Part shown: positions 1 through 5,997 of the stretch, one piece after another
Layout of the letters: each line of letters begins with the position of its first letter
How positions within the stretch are numbered: the first letter of the stretch is position 1
From: Desulfonema limicola
GTDB lineage: Bacteria; Desulfobacterota; Desulfobacteria; Desulfobacterales; DYRC01
Length of the DNA: 8,695 nt
Assembly: GCA_020718925.1 (NCBI GenBank)
Contig: DYRC01000167.1
Coordinates: forward strand, 1 to 8,695
Reading direction: 5' to 3'
Made by a program: the position numbers and the translations under genes
Notes under the pieces: model-generated
The model's database searches: none
What the model saw: only the letters and a program-made list of their open reading frames with translations
Told to the model about the DNA's origin: nothing

Positions 1-1
1 C

Positions 2-1351
2 TCACACCACCCCCTGATCCAGCATGGCATTGACCACTTTCAGAAAGCCCGCAATATTTGCGCCATTCACATAATTGCCCGGTGTTCCGTACTGCTCTGC
101 CGCATCCAGACAGGTCTTGTGAATGCTTTTCATAATTATTCTGAGGCGGTTATCTACTTCTTCATGCGTCCATGACAATCTCATGCTGTTCTGGGTCATT
201 TCCAAGCCTGATACAGAAACGCCGCCCGCATTGGCTGCCTTGCCCGGAGCGTACAGAATGTTGTTATTTAAAAAGATATGAACGCCTTCCAACGTTGTCG
301 GCATGTTCGCGCCTTCACAGACCACTTTGACGCCGTTACTGACCAGATTCTGAGCATCTTTTTCATTGATTTCATTTTGCGTTGCGCTGGGAAACGCGCA
401 ATCAGCCTTATGATTCCAAAGGGGATTGAACTCCGAGCCGGGATTTATCGGCGTATAGACTGATTCAGGATATTTTTCTTTATACTCGCTGATTCTGCCG
501 CGTCTGACATTTTTCAGACGTTTGATAAACGAAAGCTTTTCCCGGTCAATGCCGGCTTCATCAAAAATATAGCCCGAAGAATCAGACAGCGTAACCACTT
601 TCGCGCCCAGATCAATCAGCTTTTCTGCGGTGAACTGCGCCACATTGCCGGAGCCGGACACCAGACAAACCTTGCCTTCCAATGTCTGATTTTGCGATCC
701 GAGCATTTCCGCCGCAAAATACACAGAGCCGTATCCCGTAGCTTCAGGGCGCATCAGACTTCCGCCCCAGCTTAAACTTTTGCCGGTCAGTACGCCGGTA
801 AATTCATTGCGAAGTTTTTTATACATGCCGAACAGATAGCCGATTTCCCTTGCGCCTACGCCGATGTCGCCTGCGGGAATATCCGTATCCGCGCCGATAT
901 GACGGAACAATTCCGCCATAAATGCTTGACAGAAGCGCATCACCTCATTATCGGATTTGCCTTTGGGATCAAAATCAGAGCCGCCTTTGCCTCCGCCCAT
1001 CGGCAGCGTGGTCAATGCGTTTTTGAAAACCTGCTCAAAAGCTAAAAATTTGAGAATGCCTAAGTTTACAGACGGATGAAATCGCAGCCCGCCTTTGTAC
1101 GGACCAATTGCGCTGTTCATCTCAATCCGAAAGCCGCGATTGACCTGAATTTCTCCTTTGTCATCTATCCAGGGAACACGGAACATAATCACCCGCTCCG
1201 GCTCGATCAGCCGCTCCGCAATTTTTGCTTTCCGATATTCCGGATTCTGCTCCAGCACCGGCGATACAGATTCCATAAACTCCCGAACTGCTTGGTGAAA
1301 TTCTCTTTCATTCGGGTCTTTGATTCTCACATATTCAACGATATCCGTCAT
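2..1351 (-). CDS. gdhA: NADP-type glutamate dehydrogenase, hexameric family
   Basis: Cytosolic enzyme that reductively aminates 2-oxoglutarate with ammonium to give glutamate. The 449-residue length is normal for bacterial GdhA. Seen in order: the RFHPSV substrate region (about residue 90), PMGGGKGG with the substrate-binding lysine (about 112), PAGDIGVG with the catalytic aspartate (about 152), and a Rossmann GSGNVA loop (about 233-238) followed by a LSDSSG segment. A Ser after the second Rossmann strand favours NADP(H) over NAD(H); this is family knowledge, not proof. The start at 1351 is chosen because a GGAG Shine-Dalgarno lies 8 nt upstream and MTDIVEY is a normal N-terminus. An in-frame ATG at 1384 would add 11 unlikely residues. 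The stop (TGA) is at 2-4, so the gene is complete. It has its own promoter and appears monocistronic from this side. Confidence 0.96.
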   Translation of the reverse strand: MTDIVEYVRIKDPNEREFHQAVREFMESVSPVLEQNPEYRKAKIAERLIEPERVIMFRVPWIDDKGEIQVNRGFRIEMNSAIGPYKGGLRFHPSVNLGILKFLAFEQVFKNALTTLPMGGGKGGSDFDPKGKSDNEVMRFCQAFMAELFRHIGADTDIPAGDIGVGAREIGYLFGMYKKLRNEFTGVLTGKSLSWGGSLMRPEATGYGSVYFAAEMLGSQNQTLEGKVCLVSGSGNVAQFTAEKLIDLGAKVVTLSDSSGYIFDEAGIDREKLSFIKRLKNVRRGRISEYKEKYPESVYTPINPGSEFNPLWNHKADCAFPSATQNEINEKDAQNLVSNGVKVVCEGANMPTTLEGVHIFLNNNILYAPGKAANAGGVSVSGLEMTQNSMRLSWTHEEVDNRLRIIMKSIHKTCLDAAEQYGTPGNYVNGANIAGFLKVVNAMLDQGVV

Positions 1352-1440
1352 GGCAGTTTCTCCTTTTTCATAGTTACACGGCATTAACAGCCCAAGAATT
1401 TAGTTCCGGAAATATTCACCGGATTAATCTTTATGGTAAA

Positions 1441-1469
1441 ATTATAACACTTTGAAATTTCAAGGGCAA
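1441..1469 (-). promoter_or_regulatory. sigma70-like promoter of gdhA with a palindromic spacer
   Basis: On the minus strand TTGCCC (1464-1469, 4 of 6 to consensus) and a perfect TATAAT (1441-1446) are separated by exactly 17 nt. This predicts transcription starting near 1434 and a leader of about 80 nt before the gdhA ATG at 1351. The spacer contains a perfect 12-bp palindrome, TTGAAATTTCAA (1452-1463), directly against the -35, where a dimeric regulator could block or tune polymerase. A weaker 5-bp inverted repeat, TCCGG/CCGGA with a 9-nt spacer (1405-1423), lies in the leader. Confidence 0.7.
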
Positions 1470-1487
1470 GGAAAAAGAATATCTGAT

Positions 1488-1988
1488 TCAGGCGATGTAT
1501 ACAGGAAGATTATGTTCCTTTAAAAAGGACTCAAACGCATCCAAATCCTTATTCAGCAGATACCGCACATCATTATATTTTTTCTCTAAAAATTCAAGCT
1601 TATCCCAGTCATAATCAAACTCGAAATAATATCGTTTGAAATGCCTGAATTTCATAAGCTCGACCAGTATCGGATATGTCTGATCGGAAATAGCGGCTTT
1701 TCTGACGCCTTCAATGTCAATGGTCATTTTACGGAGCAATTCCGAATGCCATTTATCCGGCTTCAGGCTGTTTTCAAAAAACTGAGATATTCTCAGAAAT
1801 AATGTTTCAACACAGGTATAAAAATCTGTCAGAATTTCAGCAAGAATAATGCCCGTAGTTCTCTTTTTTCCAAGAACTTTGAAATCGCTTTCTTTGAACT
1901 CCCGATAGAAAAAATCAATTTTTTTAAGCATCAGCCGGGTTTTATGAATCTCTCCGATAAGCTCGGCAATTTGTTCAAGCTCTTTCAT
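1488..1988 (-). CDS. HepT-like ribonuclease-toxin homologue (MNT/HepT-type TA), atypical active site
   Basis: All-helical, 166-residue protein resembling the HepT-like branch of the nucleotidyltransferase/HepT toxin-antitoxin systems. In those systems HepT is an RNase and the partner MNT inactivates it by adding AMP to a tyrosine. Supporting features are the WHSELLRKM segment (80-88), the RHFKRYYF stretch (115-122) followed by a DWDKL segment, and its position directly after an MNT gene. The usual site reads R-x4-H-x-Y. Here R115 is kept, but the His position is Tyr120 and the Tyr position is Phe122, with Tyr121 adjacent. The start at 1988 is preferred because AAAGGA lies about 10 nt upstream. 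The frame stays open to an ATG at 2054, but that would put 22 extra residues inside the MNT gene. The real start gives a 14-nt overlap with MNT, suggesting coupled translation. Activity as a toxin is unproven. Confidence 0.72.
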   Translation of the reverse strand: MKELEQIAELIGEIHKTRLMLKKIDFFYREFKESDFKVLGKKRTTGIILAEILTDFYTCVETLFLRISQFFENSLKPDKWHSELLRKMTIDIEGVRKAAISDQTYPILVELMKFRHFKRYYFEFDYDWDKLEFLEKKYNDVRYLLNKDLDAFESFLKEHNLPVYIA

Positions 1989-2328
1989 AAATAACTTTTC
2001 CTTTTGTTCTGATGCTGTCTGCATGAATCGGTTCAATCTTTTCAATTTGCACAATATCTAAAGGAAAATCAGTCAGTTCATCTGCCTCTCCGATCATGTT
2101 GAAATATGTCTGGGGATCGGTAATTCCTTCAACGGCAATATCAATATCGGAAATAGCTGAAAAATGGCGTTCATTGAGCAGCGAACCCCATTGATAGATG
2201 CGAGTCGGCTTATATTTTTCAATAATGAGAGAGGTGATCTGATGAAAATCCTGCCATGCTTTTTCAAAGCGGAGATGATTTTCAGCTTTTTCTTTTTTCA
2301 GCTTTTTTCTGATAAATTCAAGCAGCAT
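1975..2328 (-). CDS. MNT-type minimal nucleotidyltransferase (antitoxin of the HepT-like pair)
   Basis: Small (117 aa) DNA polymerase beta-like nucleotidyltransferase domain. The signature is visible: WGS at 47-49, then SDIDIAVEG with D61 and D63, and a third acidic residue at D91 in PLDIVQI. Together these supply the two-metal site. The GS-to-DxD distance is 11 residues, close to the 10 usual in MNT. In characterised pairs this protein transfers AMP from ATP to the HepT toxin. All catalytic acids are present, so it should be active. An AAAGG lies 6 nt before the ATG at 2328. The gene follows the HAD gene by 50 nt on the same strand, with no convincing promoter or terminator in between. It could be read through from the envelope operon or have a weak promoter of its own. 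Confidence 0.85.
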   Translation of the reverse strand: MLLEFIRKKLKKEKAENHLRFEKAWQDFHQITSLIIEKYKPTRIYQWGSLLNERHFSAISDIDIAVEGITDPQTYFNMIGEADELTDFPLDIVQIEKIEPIHADSIRTKGKVIYERA

Positions 2329-2378
2329 AAGACCTTTATGATTTAAAAAACAGATAACTTGGGAAGGACGCGGGGCTT

Positions 2379-2720
2379 TTACTTCTGAATTTCCGGGTTC
2401 AAATCCTGAGCCACCAACTCGCCGGTATTCGGAATCACCTGCACACAGCGATCATCATAAAGGCAGATCATCTCATAGTCTTTGACATTGGTGATTTCCA
2501 AATTCGGCAGCCCGTGAATATAAAGCCATTCTCTGACCGGCGGAATATGCTCCTCAAGCGAGGCCCGCGCTGTAAAAATTTTAACCCGAATACCTTGTTT
2601 CAGCCATTGTTTAACGCGTGCCATCATTGCCGGAATCGGATCTCCGATATGAAGAGGTCCGTGCCATCCGTCATCATAAGCCAACGTACCGTCCAAATCA
2701 ACGCCTATCCATCCGCTCAA
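2379..2720 (-). CDS. small capless HAD-superfamily phosphatase-like protein
   Basis: A 113-residue haloacid dehalogenase-fold protein with a near-minimal core and no room for a cap domain. Motif I is DLDGTLA (D8 nucleophile, D10 acid/base) and motif II is FTARAS with T50. K80 is a probable motif III lysine and D89-D90 the motif IV acids that hold Mg2+. A capless HAD of this size suggests an accessible, possibly large or polymeric phosphate substrate; this is family inference and the substrate is unknown. The start codon is TTG at 2718-2720. It is chosen because AAAGGAGG ends 8-9 nt upstream and the DLDGT motif follows at residue 8, as is usual. The gene begins 2 nt after the cupin stop, and its ribosome site is encoded within the last codons of the cupin gene, so translation is very probably coupled. 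Confidence 0.85.
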   Translation of the reverse strand: MSGWIGVDLDGTLAYDDGWHGPLHIGDPIPAMMARVKQWLKQGIRVKIFTARASLEEHIPPVREWLYIHGLPNLEITNVKDYEMICLYDDRCVQVIPNTGELVAQDLNPEIQK

Positions 2721-2722
2721 AG

Positions 2723-3094
2723 CTATTTGCCTCCTTTTGCAGCAGTTGTTGATACCGGGTCAGCTTTTACCTCTTCGGCAGTTGAATTGAGCGTGGACTG
2801 TGGCTCGATTGCCATCAACTGAACCTCGTCTGAGGCAATAATCTGATGCTCTGTCCCTTTGGAAATAACAGAAAATTCGCCCTCATTCAACTCTATGGTT
2901 TTGTTCCTGAATCGAAGCGTCAGTTTGCCTTTTAAAACCAGATACAGTTCATCTTCGCTCTGATGATGATGCCAGTCAAATTCGCCTCTGAGTTTGACTA
3001 ATTTGACGCTTTGATTGTTGAGTCTGCTCACAACTTTGGATTGCCAATATTTATCAAAGGTGCGAAAATTTTCAGAAATACTTATTTTTTCCAT
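2723..3094 (-). CDS. small single-domain cupin protein
   Basis: A 123-residue cytosolic beta-barrel (cupin) protein with no signal peptide. Cupin motif 1 runs from G37 through H42, H44 and E49 to G56, matching the G-x-HxH-x4-E-x6-G pattern. Motif 2 begins at G72 and ends with H83 in SKGTEHQ, where the usual Pro is Ser. H42, H44, E49 and H83 form a complete set of metal ligands, so a mononuclear metal site is likely. Substrate and reaction cannot be inferred; small cupins include isomerases, dioxygenases and sensors. The C-terminal tail (about 99-123) is polar and low in complexity, and its terminal KGGK codons supply the ribosome site of the next gene. The start at 3094 has AAGGAGAGG just upstream. 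An in-frame extension to 3250 would overlap the DUF4105 gene and is rejected. The gap to the DUF4105 stop is 13 nt. Confidence 0.85.
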   Translation of the reverse strand: MEKISISENFRTFDKYWQSKVVSRLNNQSVKLVKLRGEFDWHHHQSEDELYLVLKGKLTLRFRNKTIELNEGEFSVISKGTEHQIIASDEVQLMAIEPQSTLNSTAEEVKADPVSTTAAKGGK

Positions 3095-3107
3095 ATTCCT
3101 CTCCTTA

Positions 3108-5009
3108 TCAGAAAAAGAAATGCCAGCGGATTGCGGCGTCGGTTTGATGATATTCAAAGGCTTTTCTCCATACAATGTCCGCGCCGAGCGACATGCTGCG
3201 CGACAATTTGAAATAATAGGAAAATGACGCTTCTGTAACCTGATGGTCATCGCCTATCAGAAAATATAACTGCTTTGCCCAAAGATGCAGGCTCTGCTTA
3301 TCCCGGATACGCTTTAAAATTCCGGCTGAAAACCCTGCGCCCAGTGCGTAACTGTTTTCCAGTTTGCCTCCGAGATTCAGTTCTGTCTCAATAAACGCAT
3401 AACTCAACCCCAAAAAATCGGAAAAAACCGCCATGCCCCCGCCGGTATTGAGCCGATACAGAGATGTTTCTTCATCTTCAGTCATGGTTTTTCTGAAAAA
3501 ACCGGTATTTACCTTCCACGAATAGGGCTTGAAAAAATCATCTCTCGGAGATACGGACATAATATCAATCAGGTCAAGATTTTCAAGAACGACTTTTTGC
3601 TCTTCTGAATAATATCTCAGACGCGTATTGGCAAACTGAATCTGAGTGCCGTGAGTCGGGCTGTAATCCGAATCTGTCATATCGCAGAATACCGGTCGGA
3701 TGTAAATTTCTCCGAAGGATTTTCCATCTTTAACCCCTCCGCCGATGCTGAATCGGGCAGTTTCATGGCTGTCATCCGGTCTGGGCGGCAGCGGAACCTC
3801 ATAATTTTCTTCGCTCTGCCCCAGCTTGCTTCGGATTGTCAGGGTTTTCAGAAGAATCTGCTGATAATCTGTTTTTTCTATACTTTTTTTGGCATAGCGA
3901 TATTGAAGATAATCAACTGCCAAATCAATAATCCGTATCTTTTCCTCTTTTTCAAGCGCGGATTCGGAAACGGTCTGCGGCTCAATCCTGCCGTGAATAA
4001 TATCCAGCGCGGTTTTCTGATGCGCTTTTGATAACAATGAAATTTTATGTTGTATTTTAGCAGCTTTGGATGGTCTGTAAAGCACATTTTCAATCAGATT
4101 TTCTTTTTTCACTGCCCGAATCGTGTCAATCGGCAATGCCCATAGCGGAAATTTTTCTGTCAGGCGCAGAGACGGACGCGCAGATTCAAGCAGAAACAGC
4201 AGGTTATACGAGCAGTTTTCATCAAAAAAATAATAATCTGCATAAACATCCTTGAGTTCCCACAGGTGCATCATCAGCTTCATTACCTCATCTTTTTCAA
4301 GGCTTAACGGATATTCCCATATATCGCGCTGATTGATGTCGCTGTATTCCTGAATTTTCTGATAATACGGCTCAATGGAGTAATAGCCTTTGTAATATCC
4401 GAACAAGCCTTTGACAGCAAACAATAAGCCATTGGTTTCAGTGGTAATAGCCGAATAATTGATGGCAGGATTCAGTAATGTGGAGCGCGATTCGGTTTCG
4501 ATATTGATCAGCGTATGCCCGAACATGGACGCAGGGCTGTTCATATAATAGGTCGGAAAAATCAGGGTTGCGGCTATGGGCTTAATATCCGCCATGATGC
4601 TGTCAAAGATTTCGCACTCACAGACCGCAAGCCGTGCCGGATCAATCGCAAGTTTTTCTTTAAGCCATTTGAATCTGCCGATAAATTTACATACCGGATG
4701 ATCTTTGTTATCGCTTTTCGGGGCTTGAAAAAAGGCGGCAATCGTGGCTTCCAATTCTGCCTGCGGATCAGTTTTTCCGTTTTTGGCAAGAAAAAAAGCC
4801 GGATCATCCACGAGACTTTTGACGCCGAAAAGTGCCTTTTTGTAATGCAGCAGAATATGCCAATAGCGGTCGTCAGAGAGCTTTTGCTGCTGCGCCTGCT
4901 CAATCAGCGATTGGATATAGCCCGACTCTTCAGCGTGGGCGCATATCGCCAGCATTAAAAAAACAGATACGGAACACAACAGCATTCCGTATCTTGATTT
5001 CTTATGCAT
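3108..5009 (-). CDS. DUF4105 (Lnb N-terminal periplasmic domain) envelope protein with C-terminal beta-barrel-like region
   Basis: A 633-residue exported protein of unknown function. A signal peptide runs from Met1 to about residue 26 (basic start, hydrophobic core, then AHA|EE). The DUF4105 family region is recognisable by SPASMFGHTLI (His165) and DENCSYNLLFLLE (Cys256). The order His then Asn-Cys resembles permuted papain-like folds such as LRAT-type NlpC/P60 relatives, so a thiol enzyme acting in the periplasm is plausible but unproven. From about residue 420 to the end the sequence alternates polar and hydrophobic residues in strand-sized pieces. It ends in HFFF, like outer-membrane beta-barrels that finish with a C-terminal Phe. 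The start at 5009 lies 4 nt after the DUF3015 stop. No good ribosome site is visible, so translational coupling probably drives it. An upstream in-frame ATG at 5054 would lie inside the previous gene and disturb the signal peptide. Confidence 0.85.
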   Translation of the reverse strand: MHKKSRYGMLLCSVSVFLMLAICAHAEESGYIQSLIEQAQQQKLSDDRYWHILLHYKKALFGVKSLVDDPAFFLAKNGKTDPQAELEATIAAFFQAPKSDNKDHPVCKFIGRFKWLKEKLAIDPARLAVCECEIFDSIMADIKPIAATLIFPTYYMNSPASMFGHTLINIETESRSTLLNPAINYSAITTETNGLLFAVKGLFGYYKGYYSIEPYYQKIQEYSDINQRDIWEYPLSLEKDEVMKLMMHLWELKDVYADYYFFDENCSYNLLFLLESARPSLRLTEKFPLWALPIDTIRAVKKENLIENVLYRPSKAAKIQHKISLLSKAHQKTALDIIHGRIEPQTVSESALEKEEKIRIIDLAVDYLQYRYAKKSIEKTDYQQILLKTLTIRSKLGQSEENYEVPLPPRPDDSHETARFSIGGGVKDGKSFGEIYIRPVFCDMTDSDYSPTHGTQIQFANTRLRYYSEEQKVVLENLDLIDIMSVSPRDDFFKPYSWKVNTGFFRKTMTEDEETSLYRLNTGGGMAVFSDFLGLSYAFIETELNLGGKLENSYALGAGFSAGILKRIRDKQSLHLWAKQLYFLIGDDHQVTEASFSYYFKLSRSMSLGADIVWRKAFEYHQTDAAIRWHFFF

Positions 5010-5013
5010 CGTA

Positions 5014-5478
5014 TTAAATCTGGGCAACAATCTTTGCAATGTTTTCAATAACATCTTTGTGAGTTACCTGTGTGCCGGGATACACCTTGTCAAAATTGCT
5101 CTGAAGCGCGGTAAAAAATGCAGGGCGTTTTTCAGTCGGCATCTGAATCAGATCAGCCAGCGTATTCAGCGATTCGCCTTTTCCTGCGGCAATATCCACT
5201 GCCAGATTGTCCATGTTTTCAGCAACAAACATGTTGACTTTTTCATTTTGAACAAAATTGGCAGGGCGGTCGCAGCCCAAAGTTCCGGTACTGATACCGA
5301 AAGTCTGATTTCCGAATGTGCCGTTGGTGGTTGCCGCAGCGGTCTGAGACATCAGCCCGTCTTGTCCGTCAAATACCATAGAGCCAAGTCCGCAGCCGCA
5401 GTTTGCGCGGGTTCCCGCATACGCAGAACCCATTGCCAGCAAAGATATTGCCAATACAAAAACCAATACTTTTTTCAT
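5014..5478 (-). CDS. secreted DUF3015 family protein
   Basis: A 154-residue exported protein. The signal peptide is clear: KK at 2-3, a hydrophobic stretch to about 17, and cleavage after AYA (21). The mature start carries the family hallmark NCGCGLGSM (C27, C29), then SQTAAATTNGTFGNQTFGIS and TLGC (C69). The three cysteines would leave one unpaired or bind a ligand. The C-terminal half is helical and polar. No enzymatic function is known for DUF3015 proteins. As I recall, genes of this family are often next to DUF4105 genes, as here. GGAGG lies 9 nt upstream of the ATG. It is the first gene of a row running DUF3015, DUF4105, cupin, HAD. No convincing sigma70 promoter was found, but its leader contains two inverted repeats. 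Confidence 0.88.
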   Translation of the reverse strand: MKKVLVFVLAISLLAMGSAYAGTRANCGCGLGSMVFDGQDGLMSQTAAATTNGTFGNQTFGISTGTLGCDRPANFVQNEKVNMFVAENMDNLAVDIAAGKGESLNTLADLIQMPTEKRPAFFTALQSNFDKVYPGTQVTHKDVIENIAKIVAQI

Positions 5479-5515
5479 TCCGAGATACCTCCGTTCTTTG
5501 TTAAAAGATTGATAT

Positions 5516-5537
5516 TTATTCCTTTTCAGGGGAATAA
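5516..5537. repeat. inverted repeat, 7-bp arms, leader of the DUF3015 operon
   Basis: The arms TTATTCC (5516-5522) and GGAATAA (5531-5537) are perfect complements around an 8-nt spacer. The repeat lies 38 nt before the DUF3015 start and downstream of hicA. It has no following T-run on the minus strand, so a simple terminator is unlikely. An operator or RNA leader structure is possible. Confidence 0.5.
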
Positions 5538-5542
5538 CATAT

Positions 5543-5562
5543 TAAATCAACATATTGATTTA
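5543..5562. repeat. AT-rich inverted repeat, 8-bp arms, directly after hicA
   Basis: The arms TAAATCAA (5543-5550) and TTGATTTA (5555-5562) are perfect complements around a 4-nt loop. The repeat begins 2 nt after the hicA stop. On the minus strand the word AATATGTT occurs twice across its right side. The stem is too AT-rich and lacks a U-tract for a standard intrinsic terminator. It may be a regulator site for the DUF3015 operon or a 3'-end-stabilising hairpin of the hicBA mRNA. Confidence 0.5.
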
Positions 5563-5564
5563 TT

Positions 5565-5744
5565 TCACTTTATCGCCAGATACTTTTTTATATGTTTGGC
5601 AAGAGCATCCTCAATTTCTGCATGTCTCGGCACAGGTTGTTTTTTTCCATTTGACAGATTCACATAAATATCATGTCTTGATCCGCGTCTGAAAAAAATA
5701 CATCCGGCACTTAATAATTGTCTGATAAGTTCCTTCCGTTTCAC
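5565..5744 (-). CDS. hicA: HicA-type mRNA interferase toxin, small, GTG start
   Basis: A 59-residue HicA-family toxin, a double-stranded-RNA-binding-like fold that cleaves mRNA on the ribosome. The sequence opens with KRKELIRQLLSAGC and continues with FFRRGSRHDIYVN, in which H24 is the expected catalytic histidine of the GSxH site. It then shows VPRHAEI (38-44) and AKHIKKYL (49-56), the normal order for the family. The start is GTG at 5742-5744. It overlaps the hicB stop by 4 nt (GTGA), so hicB translation should deliver ribosomes to it. At 59 codons with a non-ATG start it is easily overlooked. The reading frame is intact and ends with TGA at 5565-5567. Gene order is antitoxin first, the reverse of E. 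coli hicAB but common elsewhere. Confidence 0.88.
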   Translation of the reverse strand: MKRKELIRQLLSAGCIFFRRGSRHDIYVNLSNGKKQPVPRHAEIEDALAKHIKKYLAIK

Positions 5745-5938
5745 ATCGCTATCGCTAATTCTTTGAGCATATATTCATCAGGAACTTCATCCAATACCAT
5801 CAGTTGAAAAGCGTCTATCATATTTTCTTCCAACTCTTCCAATGTTTTCCCCTGAGTCATAATTTCAGGATACTCAAGAAACTTACCCAACCAGAACTTT
5901 CCGGATTTCCAGTAAATAAGAGTCATGTTTCTACCCAT
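5741..5938 (-). CDS. hicB: HicB-type antitoxin, short form without a DNA-binding domain
   Basis: A 65-residue protein matching the N-terminal partial RNase-H-like domain of HicB antitoxins. Recognisable pieces are IYWKSGKFWLGKFLEYPEIMTQGKT followed by LEELEENMIDAFQLMV. It would bind HicA and mask its catalytic His. The C-terminal helix-turn-helix or ribbon-helix-helix domain found in longer HicB proteins is absent, since the protein ends shortly after the antitoxin core. Autoregulation, if any, must therefore use the HicA-HicB complex or another factor. The start at 5938 is supported by AGAGGA 7 nt upstream; an alternative ATG lies four codons later. The gene is transcribed from a promoter embedded just after ffh, and its stop overlaps the hicA start. 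Confidence 0.85.
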   Translation of the reverse strand: MGRNMTLIYWKSGKFWLGKFLEYPEIMTQGKTLEELEENMIDAFQLMVLDEVPDEYMLKELAIAM

Positions 5939-5978
5939 AATAAATTCCTCTGACCGGATATGAGAGATAGTAAAAACT

Positions 5979-5997
5979 TTCTGACAATAATTCAGAA
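5979..5997. promoter_or_regulatory. candidate operator: inverted repeat over the hicBA -10 and start point
   Basis: TTCTGA (5979-5984) and TCAGAA (5992-5997) form a perfect 6-bp inverted repeat with a 7-nt spacer. It overlaps the last bases of the -10 and the predicted start point. A protein bound here would block initiation, as expected for toxin-antitoxin autoregulation. The assignment is by position and symmetry only. Confidence 0.45.

Noticed and set aside
1989..2054. An N-terminal extension of the HepT-like protein to an ATG at 2054.
   Set aside because: It would overlap the MNT gene by 80 nt. The ATG at 1988 has a good AAAGGA upstream and gives a normal N-terminus.
2329..2378. A possible terminator between the HAD and MNT genes (GC-rich run near 2365-2378 with adjacent T residues).
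   Set aside because: On the coding (minus) strand the GC-rich run has no complementary arm, and the T residues lie on the wrong side.
3095..3250. An N-terminal extension of the cupin to 3250.
   Set aside because: The 52 added residues are encoded by DNA that codes in another frame for the DUF4105 barrel end. The ATG at 3094 has an excellent AAGGAGAGG.
4515..4958. A 147-codon open frame on the plus strand inside the DUF4105 gene.
   Set aside because: It is fully antisense to a strongly supported coding sequence and shows no family motif; a chance open frame.
5059..5667. A 202-codon open frame on the plus strand antisense to the DUF3015 and hicA genes.
   Set aside because: It lies opposite genes with clear family motifs, has no recognisable domain, and its translation is Arg/His/Cys-rich as expected for an antisense shadow.
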